Shown piece by piece: positions 8,843-16,857 of a stretch of DNA of 64,000 nucleotides. Source of the stretch: Bacillota bacterium (GTDB lineage Bacteria; Bacillota; Clostridia; Lachnospirales; Lachnospiraceae); assembly GCA_023407575.1 (NCBI GenBank), contig JAEYLX010000033.1, positions 62,001 to 126,000 on the forward strand. The letters run 5' to 3'. A program made the position numbers and the translations under genes. The notes under the pieces are model-generated. The model searched no databases. It worked only from the letters and a program-made list of their open reading frames with translations, and was not told where the DNA came from. Position 1 is the stretch's first letter. Every line of letters starts with the position of its first letter.

Positions 8843-10210
8843 ATGAATTTAATTGTAGAATTAATTAAATATCAGATGATATTATTAATAGGCATTTACA
8901 CTTATTATAGCTTTACTGTGTTTCGCCATAAGAGTAAAAAAGGTCAGGATAGGGTTTATTCCATACTTACTGTGATTATTTTTTTACTTCACTTTGTTGG
9001 AAATGGGGCATTATTATTACAGATACAGAATATTAAACTGGTGATGCTTTATGGTGCCGAAGTAGGAATGTTTATCCTGGTGCTTGCGCTTTACAGGGTT
9101 TTTTATCCCAAGCTTTCCAGATTATTAATGCGTAATATGCTGATGTTGTTGACTATAAGCTTTCTTATGCTAAAACGATTGAATTTTGATATGGCAGTGA
9201 AGCAATTTATCATTGTTGCTGCTTCCTTTGCTGCCTGCCTTTTGCTACCCTATTTTATGAAAACCATAGGATGGCTAAGAAAGCTAGGCTGGATTTATGG
9301 TGGAGCAGGAATATTTCTCTTATTATTAGTACTCTTTATGGGGACAAATTTTAGAGGAGCTACGAACTGGTTGATGTTTAGCGGTATCAGTGTTCAGCCC
9401 TCCGAGTTTGTAAAGTTACTCTTTGTACTTAGTATTGCATCCTTATTCTGGATGGGTACTGGTTTTAAAAGGATCATTCTGATCAGTGTTTTGGCAGCTG
9501 TACATGTTTTAATTCTGGTAGTGCAAAAGGACCTTGGAGGAGCTTTAATCTTTTTTATAACTTATTTATTCATGCTCTATGTGGCAACAGCAAAACCCTT
9601 CTATTTGTTTTCTGGTCTAATAGCAGGTAGTGCCGCCGCTTTTGTAGCTTATCGTCTCTTTTCCCATGTTAGAGTCCGTGTAATGGCCTGGCAGGATCCC
9701 TTTAAATATATTGATAAAGAGGGTTATCAGATTACACAGTCACTCTTTGCAATTGGAACAGGGGGATGGTTTGGTATGGGTCTTAATCGCGGGTTACCTA
9801 CATCGATTCCTGTGGTAGAAAGCGATTTTATATTTTCAGCAATTTCTGAAGAACTTGGTGGATTTTTTGCAATATGTATTATTCTGATTTATGCAAGCTG
9901 TTTTGTTATGTTTATTAATATGGCACTTGAACTTGAGGATCAATTTTACCGTCTGGTGTCCATTGGCTATGCAGTTATGTTAGTGTTCCAAGTAATTCTC
10001 TCCATCGGTGGAGTTATTAAGTTTATTCCTTCTACCGGTGTTACACTTCCTTTGATTAGTCAGGGTGGTAGTTCAGTATTCACAACTATCGTAATGTTCA
10101 TGCTGCTGCAGGGAGTTTATATGAGAGATAAAACCTTAAAACATCAGAGTATTACACAGGAAGTGACTGTGCAGGAAGTGATGGAGGAGGATGAGCATGA
10201 AGAATTTTAA
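8843..10210 (+). CDS. FtsW/RodA/SpoVE-family peptidoglycan glycosyltransferase
   Basis: This 455-aa polytopic membrane protein belongs to the SEDS family, which polymerises lipid II into glycan strands together with a class B PBP. The signature is clear in GLPTSIPVVESDFIFSAISEELGG and near the C-terminus in FIPSTGVTLPLISQGGSS. Extra N-terminal helices (about residues 1-130) make it longer than RodA or FtsW of Bacillus. Its 3' end overlaps the following PBP gene, so the two are probably a functional and translational pair. Whether it serves division, elongation or sporulation is not decidable from sequence. Confidence 0.9.
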   Translation: MNLIVELIKYQMILLIGIYTYYSFTVFRHKSKKGQDRVYSILTVIIFLLHFVGNGALLLQIQNIKLVMLYGAEVGMFILVLALYRVFYPKLSRLLMRNMLMLLTISFLMLKRLNFDMAVKQFIIVAASFAACLLLPYFMKTIGWLRKLGWIYGGAGIFLLLLVLFMGTNFRGATNWLMFSGISVQPSEFVKLLFVLSIASLFWMGTGFKRIILISVLAAVHVLILVVQKDLGGALIFFITYLFMLYVATAKPFYLFSGLIAGSAAAFVAYRLFSHVRVRVMAWQDPFKYIDKEGYQITQSLFAIGTGGWFGMGLNRGLPTSIPVVESDFIFSAISEELGGFFAICIILIYASCFVMFINMALELEDQFYRLVSIGYAVMLVFQVILSIGGVIKFIPSTGVTLPLISQGGSSVFTTIVMFMLLQGVYMRDKTLKHQSITQEVTVQEVMEEDEHEEF

Positions 10211-11618
10211 ACATAAGGATCCAAGAAAATCAATCTTTCATACAATCTATATCTTTTTAGGCTTGCTTTTTATGATAATGGGTTATTTTACTTATTTTCA
10301 GATAGTAAAAAGTGAGGATGTCATCAATAGCACCTACAATAAGCGTCAGGAGGTTCTCTCTGAAAGAATTGTTCGTGGGGAAATACAGTCCTTTGACCGG
10401 GAAATACTTGCAAAAACAGTAGTTGGTGAGGATGGCAGTGAAACCAGAGAGTATCCCTTTGCGGAGGTTTTTGCCAATGTGGTAGGAAGATACTCGAAAG
10501 GGAAATCAGGACTTGAAGAGACAGAGAATATCAGACTTCTTACGTCTAATATTAATTCGTTTGAGATTATGTATTCGGATCTGTTAGGTGAAAAAAGCCC
10601 GGGAGACAATATTATAACCACCCTGGATTCTAAATTACAGCAGGTTGCATACGACGCCTTGGGAAAATATAAAGGTGCGGTAGTAGTTATGGAACCCTCC
10701 ACAGGAAGAATTTTAGCCATGGTTTCAAAGCCGTCCTATGACCCTAATAACATAGATGAAATTTGGGATGAATTAGTTGCGGATGAAGGAGAGGAATCAC
10801 CGTTAATCAATAGAGCGACTCAAGGACGTTACCCACCAGGGTCAACATTTAAGGTGTTAACTGCTTTAGAATATATGAGAGAGGATTTATTATATCAAGA
10901 TTATCAATATAACTGTACTGGCAGCATAGAATATGAGGGTATGGTAATCCATTGTTATAATAATAAGGCACATAAGGTAGTAGATTTACCACTTTCCTTA
11001 GCAAAATCCTGTAACACCTCTTTTGCATCCATCGGAAAGGACCTGGATTTAAATAAGTTTTATAATTTATGTGAACGCTTTCTGTTTAATACAAGAATTC
11101 CTATTACTTTAGAAAGTAATCCAAGTAAATTCACATTACAAAAAGGAACTTCAGGAACAAAGGAGGCAATGCAGACAGCGATTGGTCAAGGTCAAACCTT
11201 AATAACACCTCTTCATAATGCGCTGATAGCCGCAACTGTTGCAAATGGTGGAGTGATGATGAAACCGTATGTTGTAGATCATATTGAGAACGCTGAAGGT
11301 GGTATGGTGAAAGAGTATTTGCCTCAAGTGCTTACAAAACCTATGACACCAAGTGAAGCGTTCAGTTTAGGTGAAATGATGAGATTAGTGGTAACGGATG
11401 GTACGGGTTCTGGACTTGATAATTTGAAGATTGAGGTAGCAGGAAAAACAGGTTCTGCTGACCATGAAAATGGGAAAGCCCATGCTTGGTTCATTGGATA
11501 TGCTCCATATGACGACCCTCAAATTGCAGTCAGTGTAATTGTAGAAAGTGTTGGTACTGGAAGTGAATATGCTGTCCCTATTGCAAAGAAAATTATAAAA
11601 GAGTATTTAAAAGACTAA
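10197..11618 (+). CDS. Class B penicillin-binding protein (transpeptidase)
   Basis: This 473-aa protein has one N-terminal membrane anchor (about residues 16-38) and a transpeptidase domain with all three active-site motifs: STFK with nucleophile S216, SCN at 271-273 and KTG at 417-419. It crosslinks the glycan made by its SEDS partner just upstream. It is short for a PBP2 or PBP3, with a reduced dimerisation module, as in PbpA-type partners of FtsW/RodA. GGAGGAGG at 10183-10190 lies 6 nt before the ATG at 10197, so this is preferred over the ATG at 10191 that touches the ribosome site. It overlaps the upstream gene by 14 nt. Confidence 0.93.
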   Translation: MKNFKHKDPRKSIFHTIYIFLGLLFMIMGYFTYFQIVKSEDVINSTYNKRQEVLSERIVRGEIQSFDREILAKTVVGEDGSETREYPFAEVFANVVGRYSKGKSGLEETENIRLLTSNINSFEIMYSDLLGEKSPGDNIITTLDSKLQQVAYDALGKYKGAVVVMEPSTGRILAMVSKPSYDPNNIDEIWDELVADEGEESPLINRATQGRYPPGSTFKVLTALEYMREDLLYQDYQYNCTGSIEYEGMVIHCYNNKAHKVVDLPLSLAKSCNTSFASIGKDLDLNKFYNLCERFLFNTRIPITLESNPSKFTLQKGTSGTKEAMQTAIGQGQTLITPLHNALIAATVANGGVMMKPYVVDHIENAEGGMVKEYLPQVLTKPMTPSEAFSLGEMMRLVVTDGTGSGLDNLKIEVAGKTGSADHENGKAHAWFIGYAPYDDPQIAVSVIVESVGTGSEYAVPIAKKIIKEYLKD

Positions 11619-11732
11619 ATATGTTTAAATAGCCCCTGCTTAATAATAATTAATATTAGGTTGAAAACTTAGAAGTATTGTTGTATACTTTTATTCAGAT
11701 TAAGAGATACACCAAAGGCAGGAGGCATTGCG

Positions 11733-12185
11733 ATGGTAGAAGCAACGAGCTGTGGTGGTGTAGTGATATTCAGAGGAAAGATTTTATTACTGTATAAAAA
11801 TTATAAGAATAAATATGAAGGGTGGGTGCTACCGAAAGGAACCGTCGAAGAGGGTGAAGAATATAAAGAGACTGCCATACGTGAAGTTATGGAGGAAGCG
11901 GGAACGAATGCTTCTATTATCAAGTATATTGGAAAAAGTCAATATTCTTTTAGCACACCGCAGAATACAGTATTAAAGGATGTTCATTGGTATTTAATGA
12001 TGTCTGATAGCTATTACAGTAAACCACAACGAGAAGAATTTTTTATGGACTCTGGCTACTACAAATTTCATGAAGCATATCATATGCTCAAGTTTGCGAA
12101 TGAGAAGCAAATTCTAGAGCGTGCCTACAATGAGTATGTGGATCTTAAGAAAAGTAACCTATGGGGTAATAAGAAGTATTTTTAG
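11733..12185 (+). CDS. NUDIX hydrolase
   Basis: This 150-aa protein contains a complete Nudix box, with G36, E42, R50-E51, E54-E55 and G57 in the canonical spacing. Such enzymes hydrolyse nucleoside diphosphates linked to another moiety. The substrate is unknown. The gene stands alone between the PBP and an intrinsic terminator at 12197. AGGAGG precedes the ATG. Confidence 0.9.
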   Translation: MVEATSCGGVVIFRGKILLLYKNYKNKYEGWVLPKGTVEEGEEYKETAIREVMEEAGTNASIIKYIGKSQYSFSTPQNTVLKDVHWYLMMSDSYYSKPQREEFFMDSGYYKFHEAYHMLKFANEKQILERAYNEYVDLKKSNLWGNKKYF

Positions 12186-12196
12186 GATGAATGCAG

Positions 12197-12230
12197 AAAA
12201 CGGACTGTTCAACAGAACAGTCCGTTTTTT
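12197..12230 (+). terminator. Intrinsic terminator after the NUDIX gene
   Basis: CGGACTGTTC at 12201-12210 pairs perfectly with GAACAGTCCG at 12215-12224 around a 4-nt loop and is followed by six T. Confidence 0.93.
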
Positions 12231-12238
12231 ACATAATA

Positions 12239-12266
12239 TTGCTTTTTTTGTCATTTCTGTTATAAT
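12239..12266 (+). promoter_or_regulatory. Promoter for the uORF/acyltransferase transcript
   Basis: TTGCTT at 12239-12244 and a perfect TATAAT at 12261-12266 are spaced 16 nt. The transcript would start near 12273, about 22 nt before the upstream ORF. Confidence 0.6.
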
Positions 12267-12294
12267 ATAGACAAACAATTACGAAGGAGAAAGT

Positions 12295-12357
12295 ATGAAA
12301 AGCCAGATAAAGCTCTGGTTTCATTCTATGCTAAAATATGGGGGCCAATGGGAGTAA
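12295..12357 (+). CDS. 20-codon upstream ORF overlapping the acyltransferase start
   Basis: An ATG at 12295 has a strong AAGGAG ribosome site at 12284-12289, 5 nt away, and opens a 20-codon frame (starts MKSQIKLWFH) ending in TAA at 12355-12357. It overlaps the start of the acyltransferase at 12338, which is in another frame and has no visible ribosome site of its own. That suggests translational coupling or a regulatory leader peptide. No similarity to known peptides is recognised. Confidence 0.5.
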   Translation: MKSQIKLWFHSMLKYGGQWE

Positions 12358-13354
12358 CAGAAGCTATTATTTAGATAATCTGAAATTTATTTTAATATTA
12401 TTTGTTGTAGTCTCACACTTTGCATTAAAGCTAACACACGTAAATGAGATAAAATTTTTAATATATTTTATCTATATCTTTCATATGCCCTGCTTCGTGT
12501 TTGTCAATGGGTATCTGGCAAAACGCATGAATTCCGGAGGGAAGCTTAAAGTCGATAAAATATTCATGATTCTATGGATGTATTTGTTTTTTAAGATAGG
12601 TAATGTAATACTTGAATTTATGTTCCAACAGGAGTTAGATATTAATTTGTTTAGGGACAAAGCAGCACCCTGGTACCTTCTTGCCTTAAGTATCTGGTAT
12701 TTATCGGTACCTATGCTAGAGAGGATTAAGACAGAGTATCTAATTGGGGGATCTATTTTCATCAGTTTAATGGCTGGATATGTAGGGAACTTCAGAGAAA
12801 TATTTTCCTTATCCAGAGTATTTGTATTTTTTCCGTTTTTTATAATAGGATTTTGCTTGACGGAAAAGCAGCTTGAAATATTTCTGAATAGAAAATTAAA
12901 AATACCAGCAATTATTTTACTTATAGCCGTCGTTGGAGGGATGGTTTTATTTTGGGAGCAAATAAGCCCGTTTCGAGAAATTGTTTATGGAGGGACATCC
13001 TATCGAATTGCCCTTGGGGAGTTCGCAAACTATGGCTTTTTTGTAAGAGGTGTATGGTATCTAGCGGCTTTTGTGGTAGGTGCGGCTATTATGCAGTTGG
13101 TGCCAAGGAACAGATTGTTTATTTCTGGGCTGGGGGAACGTACCCTGCAAGTGTATATTCTACATATTTGGGTTAGGAATGCCTTGGAATATATGGGCTT
13201 TTTTGTACGAATAGAAGATGGACCAAGTTACTTAATATTTATAGTCTTAGCTGGCAGCGTTATTCTTACCTTTCTACTTTCAAGCAAATGGATTAAAAAG
13301 TTCTTTGATCTTCTAATGTTGCCTAAGTTATTTCAGAAGGTATTGAAAAATTAA
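12338..13354 (+). CDS. Acyltransferase 3 family membrane protein
   Basis: This 338-aa protein has about ten membrane helices and the acyltransferase-3 start pattern YYLDNLKFILILFVVVSHF, whose His is part of the family's conserved region. Relatives O-acetylate surface polysaccharides or other exported sugars from the cytoplasmic face. In this frame a TAA lies at 12332-12334, so the ATG at 12338 is the earliest possible start; it lacks a ribosome site and sits inside the uORF at 12295. A hairpin terminator follows. The acceptor is unknown. Confidence 0.85.
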   Translation: MGANGSNRSYYLDNLKFILILFVVVSHFALKLTHVNEIKFLIYFIYIFHMPCFVFVNGYLAKRMNSGGKLKVDKIFMILWMYLFFKIGNVILEFMFQQELDINLFRDKAAPWYLLALSIWYLSVPMLERIKTEYLIGGSIFISLMAGYVGNFREIFSLSRVFVFFPFFIIGFCLTEKQLEIFLNRKLKIPAIILLIAVVGGMVLFWEQISPFREIVYGGTSYRIALGEFANYGFFVRGVWYLAAFVVGAAIMQLVPRNRLFISGLGERTLQVYILHIWVRNALEYMGFFVRIEDGPSYLIFIVLAGSVILTFLLSSKWIKKFFDLLMLPKLFQKVLKN

Positions 13355-13424
13355 GTCAAGTATTGCTTGATATTATAGTTTATATAATTAAGAAGTTTAT
13401 AAGGTTCTATGTTGTAAGTAAAGA

Positions 13425-13470
13425 GCACCTCAAATACTAGATAAATCTAATATTTGAGGTGCTTCTTGTA
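13425..13470 (+). terminator. Hairpin terminator after the acyltransferase
   Basis: A perfect 12-bp stem, 13425-13436 with 13451-13462, encloses a 14-nt loop and is followed by a moderately T-rich stretch. Confidence 0.7.
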
Positions 13471-13504
13471 TTTATTATAGAACCAGTTTTCATACCCCTT
13501 TACA

Positions 13505-13550
13505 GATTTGGTCAGTCAAGTTAGAGTATATAATATACTAACCAAATCGG
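13505..13550 (+). promoter_or_regulatory. Operator-like inverted repeat around a -10 box, probable TetR site
   Basis: GATTTGGT at 13505-13512 is repeated in inverted orientation as ACCAAATC at 13541-13548. Between them lies TATAAT at 13529-13534 inside a 15-nt palindrome (13525-13539). Both half-sites are also followed by GGTCAG-like sequence. The position, just ahead of the hydrolase-TetR operon, suggests autoregulation by the TetR protein at 14450. Confidence 0.55.
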
Positions 13551-13620
13551 TCAGGAAAGCGTTATTGAGAGGAAGCCTAGACTCATTAATAATAAAATAG
13601 AAGGATGGAAAGGTGAAAAT

Positions 13621-14448
13621 ATGAAAGCAGAACATAAATGGATAGAGTCTAAAAATGGAAGGGTACATTATTGGTTGAGTAATAAGGGCAGTAAAAACAA
13701 CTGTATCGTATTTACCCATGGATTAACAGCCGATCATACAATGTTTGAAAAACAGGTTGAATTCTTTGCCAATGAATATTGTGTATTATGTTGGGATATT
13801 CCGCTACATGGTTTGTCGCGTCCTTATTCTAATTTCACTTATGAAAATACAGCGTTGGAGCTTAAAACAATATTAGATATTGAGGGTATGGATAAAGTTA
13901 TTTTAGTCGGAATGTCAATGGGTGGATATCCAAGTCAGGAATTTGCCAGTTTGTATCCAGATTGTGTAGTAGGGTTTATAGCCCTTGATACCACTCCCTT
14001 TGGAATAGAATATTATTCTAAATCAGATATGTGGTGGTTGAAAAATGTTGCTCCAATGGCAAAATGGTTTCCAGATTCAATCCTTCGTAAAAGTATGGCA
14101 AGATCAGTATCAAGGACAGACTATTCTTATAATAAAATGCTAGATATGTTAATGCCACAGACAAAGAAGCAAATTATTGAACAGATGGATATTGCATATG
14201 GAGTATTTGCAAAAGAAAATAAAGACGTAAACTTTAATTTTCCAGTGCTTCTTTTACTGGGGGATCATGATAAAACTGGGAAAGTGAAAGTATACAATAA
14301 GAGATGGTCTAAGAAAACAGGATACCCCCTACATATGATTAAAAACGCGGCTCATTTTTCAAATGGAGATAATTCAGTGCAGGTTAATCAGGAAATTCAG
14401 ACCTTTATATCAGGACTTTACTCCATAACAGGGAAGGAGAAAAGATAA
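13621..14448 (+). CDS. Alpha/beta hydrolase
   Basis: This 275-aa cytoplasmic protein has the alpha/beta-hydrolase fold. An oxyanion-region HG occurs in VFTHGLTAD, the nucleophile elbow is G97-M-S99-M-G101, and late Asp (GDHD) and His (AAHFS) positions complete a plausible triad. The substrate is unknown. It is followed after one base by a TetR-type regulator, so the two are co-transcribed behind an operator-like repeat. The pairing suggests a response to a small hydrophobic compound or ester, which is inference. Confidence 0.85.
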   Translation: MKAEHKWIESKNGRVHYWLSNKGSKNNCIVFTHGLTADHTMFEKQVEFFANEYCVLCWDIPLHGLSRPYSNFTYENTALELKTILDIEGMDKVILVGMSMGGYPSQEFASLYPDCVVGFIALDTTPFGIEYYSKSDMWWLKNVAPMAKWFPDSILRKSMARSVSRTDYSYNKMLDMLMPQTKKQIIEQMDIAYGVFAKENKDVNFNFPVLLLLGDHDKTGKVKVYNKRWSKKTGYPLHMIKNAAHFSNGDNSVQVNQEIQTFISGLYSITGKEKR

Positions 14449-14449
14449 G

Positions 14450-15055
14450 TTGAATCCAGGTTTTATGAAGTTAGCACAAGATAGACAGGATAAGATTATG
14501 AATGCAGGATTTCGAATATTTTCACAAACCTCCTATAAGAAAGCACCTGTTGCGGAAATTGCTGCTGAAGCAGGGATATCAAAAGCGTTGCTGTTTTATC
14601 ACTTTAAAAATAAGAAAGAAATCTATCTTTATCTCTGGAATACTTCTATTGAATTAACAAGGAAGGAAATAATAAAGCAAAACGTATTTGGAACAAAAGA
14701 TTTTTTTGAACTGATGAAGCGTTCCTTGAAAGTAAAATGTAATTTAATGAAGCGATATCCATATGTCAGCCAATTTTCCCTACGAGCCTATTATGAGCCG
14801 GAATTGGAAATACGACAAGAAATACGCAGTAATTTTGATGAACTTAGTATAGAGAGTGAAAGACTAATATTTTCAACCATAGATATCACACGTTTAAGAG
14901 AAGATATTGATTTGCATGAAATGTATCAAGAAATGATATGGGCGGCTGACGGGTATCTGGATTTTGCATTACTAAAAGGAAACATTGATGCTGATATAAT
15001 TGAAATGGAATTTGAAAAACTCTTAAGAATGTGGAAAAAGGTGTATGAAAAATAG
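14450..15055 (+). CDS. TetR/AcrR-family transcriptional regulator
   Basis: This 201-aa protein has a TetR-type helix-turn-helix at about residues 34-53 (VAEIAAEAGISKALLFYHFK) and an all-helical ligand-binding domain. The start is a TTG one base after the hydrolase stop, with AAGGAG at 14434-14439 ten nt upstream; the next in-frame ATG at 14465 would also keep the domain. It probably represses its own operon through the repeat at 13505-13550 and may control the neighbouring hydrolase. Confidence 0.88.
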   Translation: MNPGFMKLAQDRQDKIMNAGFRIFSQTSYKKAPVAEIAAEAGISKALLFYHFKNKKEIYLYLWNTSIELTRKEIIKQNVFGTKDFFELMKRSLKVKCNLMKRYPYVSQFSLRAYYEPELEIRQEIRSNFDELSIESERLIFSTIDITRLREDIDLHEMYQEMIWAADGYLDFALLKGNIDADIIEMEFEKLLRMWKKVYEK

Positions 15056-15125
15056 AATAACTTCGGATTAGAAAAGAATAAAACTTGTCAATAAACACGA
15101 AGGCCTGCAGAAAGGAGAGCATACT

Positions 15126-15887
15126 ATGTTATGGAAAGAAGTAAGTCAAGAAAATAAGCCAGTCGTAATTTGGTTACATGGTGGAGGCTTATCAGATTGG
15201 TCTCTTAAGGGAATAGTTAAGCAATTTGAAGAGGATTATAATATGATTACTCCTATTATTGACGGGCATGGAGAGGCTGGTGAGGAGCCCTTTATAAGTA
15301 TTGTCGATTCAGCAGATAAACTTATAGATTTTATAGATACCTATTGCGGGGGCAAGGTTTTCCTGCTGGGCGGATTATCGCTAGGTGCTCAGATTGTAAT
15401 TGAAGTACTATCGAGGAGAGAGGATATTGCAGAATACGCAGTGATTGAAAGTGCATTGGTGTATTCAATGAAGAATATAACTGCAGGTATGACACCATTT
15501 TATACACTTTTCTATGGATTAATTAATAAAAAGTGGTTTTCAAAAATGCAAGCAAAGTCTTTGTGCCTTCCCCCAGAACAATTTGAACAGTATTATCAGG
15601 ACAGCAAAAAAATGACAAAGCAATCTTTAATTAACATAACTATGAGTAATGGTGATTTTAATCTAAAAAAAGAAATTACTAGAACAAAAGCAAGAGTTCT
15701 TATTATTGTTGGAGGAAAAGAGATTAATATTATGAAAAAATCTGCCCAAAGGTTAAATTATGAGATTGATAAGAGCAGATTGCATATAGCACCAAAAATG
15801 AAACATGGGGAATTTAGTCTTGTTTATCCTGTGAGTTATATAAAATTGGTTAAGGAATTTATTGAAACTTCACACCAGACTTTCTAA
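15126..15887 (+). CDS. Alpha/beta hydrolase (second)
   Basis: This 253-aa protein has WLHGGG near the N-terminus and a nucleophile elbow G83-L-S85-L-G87, as in the alpha/beta-hydrolase family. It is only distantly like the hydrolase at 13621, so recent duplication is unlikely. AAAGGAG at 15111-15117 is 8 nt before the ATG. It lies 70 nt after the TetR gene and may be part of the same operon. The substrate is unknown. Confidence 0.82.
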   Translation: MLWKEVSQENKPVVIWLHGGGLSDWSLKGIVKQFEEDYNMITPIIDGHGEAGEEPFISIVDSADKLIDFIDTYCGGKVFLLGGLSLGAQIVIEVLSRREDIAEYAVIESALVYSMKNITAGMTPFYTLFYGLINKKWFSKMQAKSLCLPPEQFEQYYQDSKKMTKQSLINITMSNGDFNLKKEITRTKARVLIIVGGKEINIMKKSAQRLNYEIDKSRLHIAPKMKHGEFSLVYPVSYIKLVKEFIETSHQTF

Positions 15888-15932
15888 GTGCAAATTAATT
15901 GAGCTGAAACAAAAGGTGTTCTTAAAATGTTT

Positions 15933-16000
15933 AATGGAAAGTGTGCTTGACATTAATGAAGGATAATGTTATATTATCAATGGAAAGTATACTTTACATT
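15933..16000 (+). promoter_or_regulatory. Promoter with two operator-like direct repeats ahead of the ABC exporter
   Basis: Two 22-nt copies, 15933-15954 and 15979-16000, differ at three positions and start 46 bp apart. Each contains AATGGAAAGT followed by a CTT-ACATT block. The second copy contains the perfect palindrome AAAGTATACTTT. A strong promoter, TTGACA 15947-15952 and TATATT 15970-15975 with 17-nt spacing, has its -35 inside copy 1 and its start point in copy 2. This is the layout of a repressor-controlled promoter. Confidence 0.65.
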
Positions 16001-16152
16001 TGTTATAGAAATCAATTATTAAGATGTGATTAGAAAAGAATAGGAATATCATTAGTTAATTGTATTTTATAATATTGTAAATTATAATGTTCTCTATAAT
16101 AATGACACAGTATTGTGATATAAAATTACATAAATAACGGAGGTTTGTTACT

Positions 16153-16857
16153 ATGATGATTGCTAATAATGTTTCGAAACGCTATGGTAAATTCCTTGCT
16201 AACGATGATATTTCACTTATGGTTCAACCAGGTGAGTTGTCCGTCTTACTTGGACCGAATGGAGCGGGTAAGTCAACACTAATAAAATCAATTTGCGGGT
16301 TATTAAGATTTCAGGGTTCCATAACTGTTGGTGGCTATGAGAATCATTCCACCGAAGCAAAACGGCTGTTGGGATATGTACCAGAGATGCCAATGTTATT
16401 CCCAATGCTTACCGTGTATGAACATCTGGAGTTTATAGCAAAGGCATATCGCTTACAAGATTGGGAGTCCTATGCAGATGAATTATTAAAGAGATTTGAG
16501 CTGGATGATAAACGGCTTAAGCTTGGTAAGGAACTTAGTAAGGGAATGCAGCAAAAGGTTAGTGTTTGTTGTGCTTTGTTACCAAAACCTAAAGCAGTAA
16601 TTTTTGATGAACCTCTAATTGGGCTTGATCCCCATGGTATTCGTGAGATTAAAGCTATGATTAATGAGCTTAAGAACCTGGGATGTGCATTATTAGTTAG
16701 TACACATATGATTGATAGCATGGAAGAGAATTGGGATACAACCTATATATTGAAGAATGGTAAAATAGCTGCAGTCTGTCGAAGAAGTGATCTACCTGAG
16801 GGAAAAAGCTTGGAGGATATTTATTTTTCAATTACCGAGGGTGGTGAGGCAAAATGA
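16153..16857 (+). CDS. ABC transporter ATP-binding protein
   Basis: This 234-aa ATPase has Walker A GPNGAGKS at 34-41, the signature LSKGMQQ, and Walker B VIFDEPLIGLD, followed by a switch His in STHMID. It energises the membrane protein encoded immediately downstream, with which it shares an ATGA overlap. The short ATPase plus long permease pattern is that of ABC-2-type exporters. Starts at 16153 and 16156 are both ATG. The transported compound is unknown. Confidence 0.93.
   Translation: MMIANNVSKRYGKFLANDDISLMVQPGELSVLLGPNGAGKSTLIKSICGLLRFQGSITVGGYENHSTEAKRLLGYVPEMPMLFPMLTVYEHLEFIAKAYRLQDWESYADELLKRFELDDKRLKLGKELSKGMQQKVSVCCALLPKPKAVIFDEPLIGLDPHGIREIKAMINELKNLGCALLVSTHMIDSMEENWDTTYILKNGKIAAVCRRSDLPEGKSLEDIYFSITEGGEAK

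Noticed and set aside
12952..13176. A 74-codon open frame inside the acyltransferase gene
   Set aside because: It is fully contained in a clear membrane-enzyme gene in another frame and has no ribosome site.
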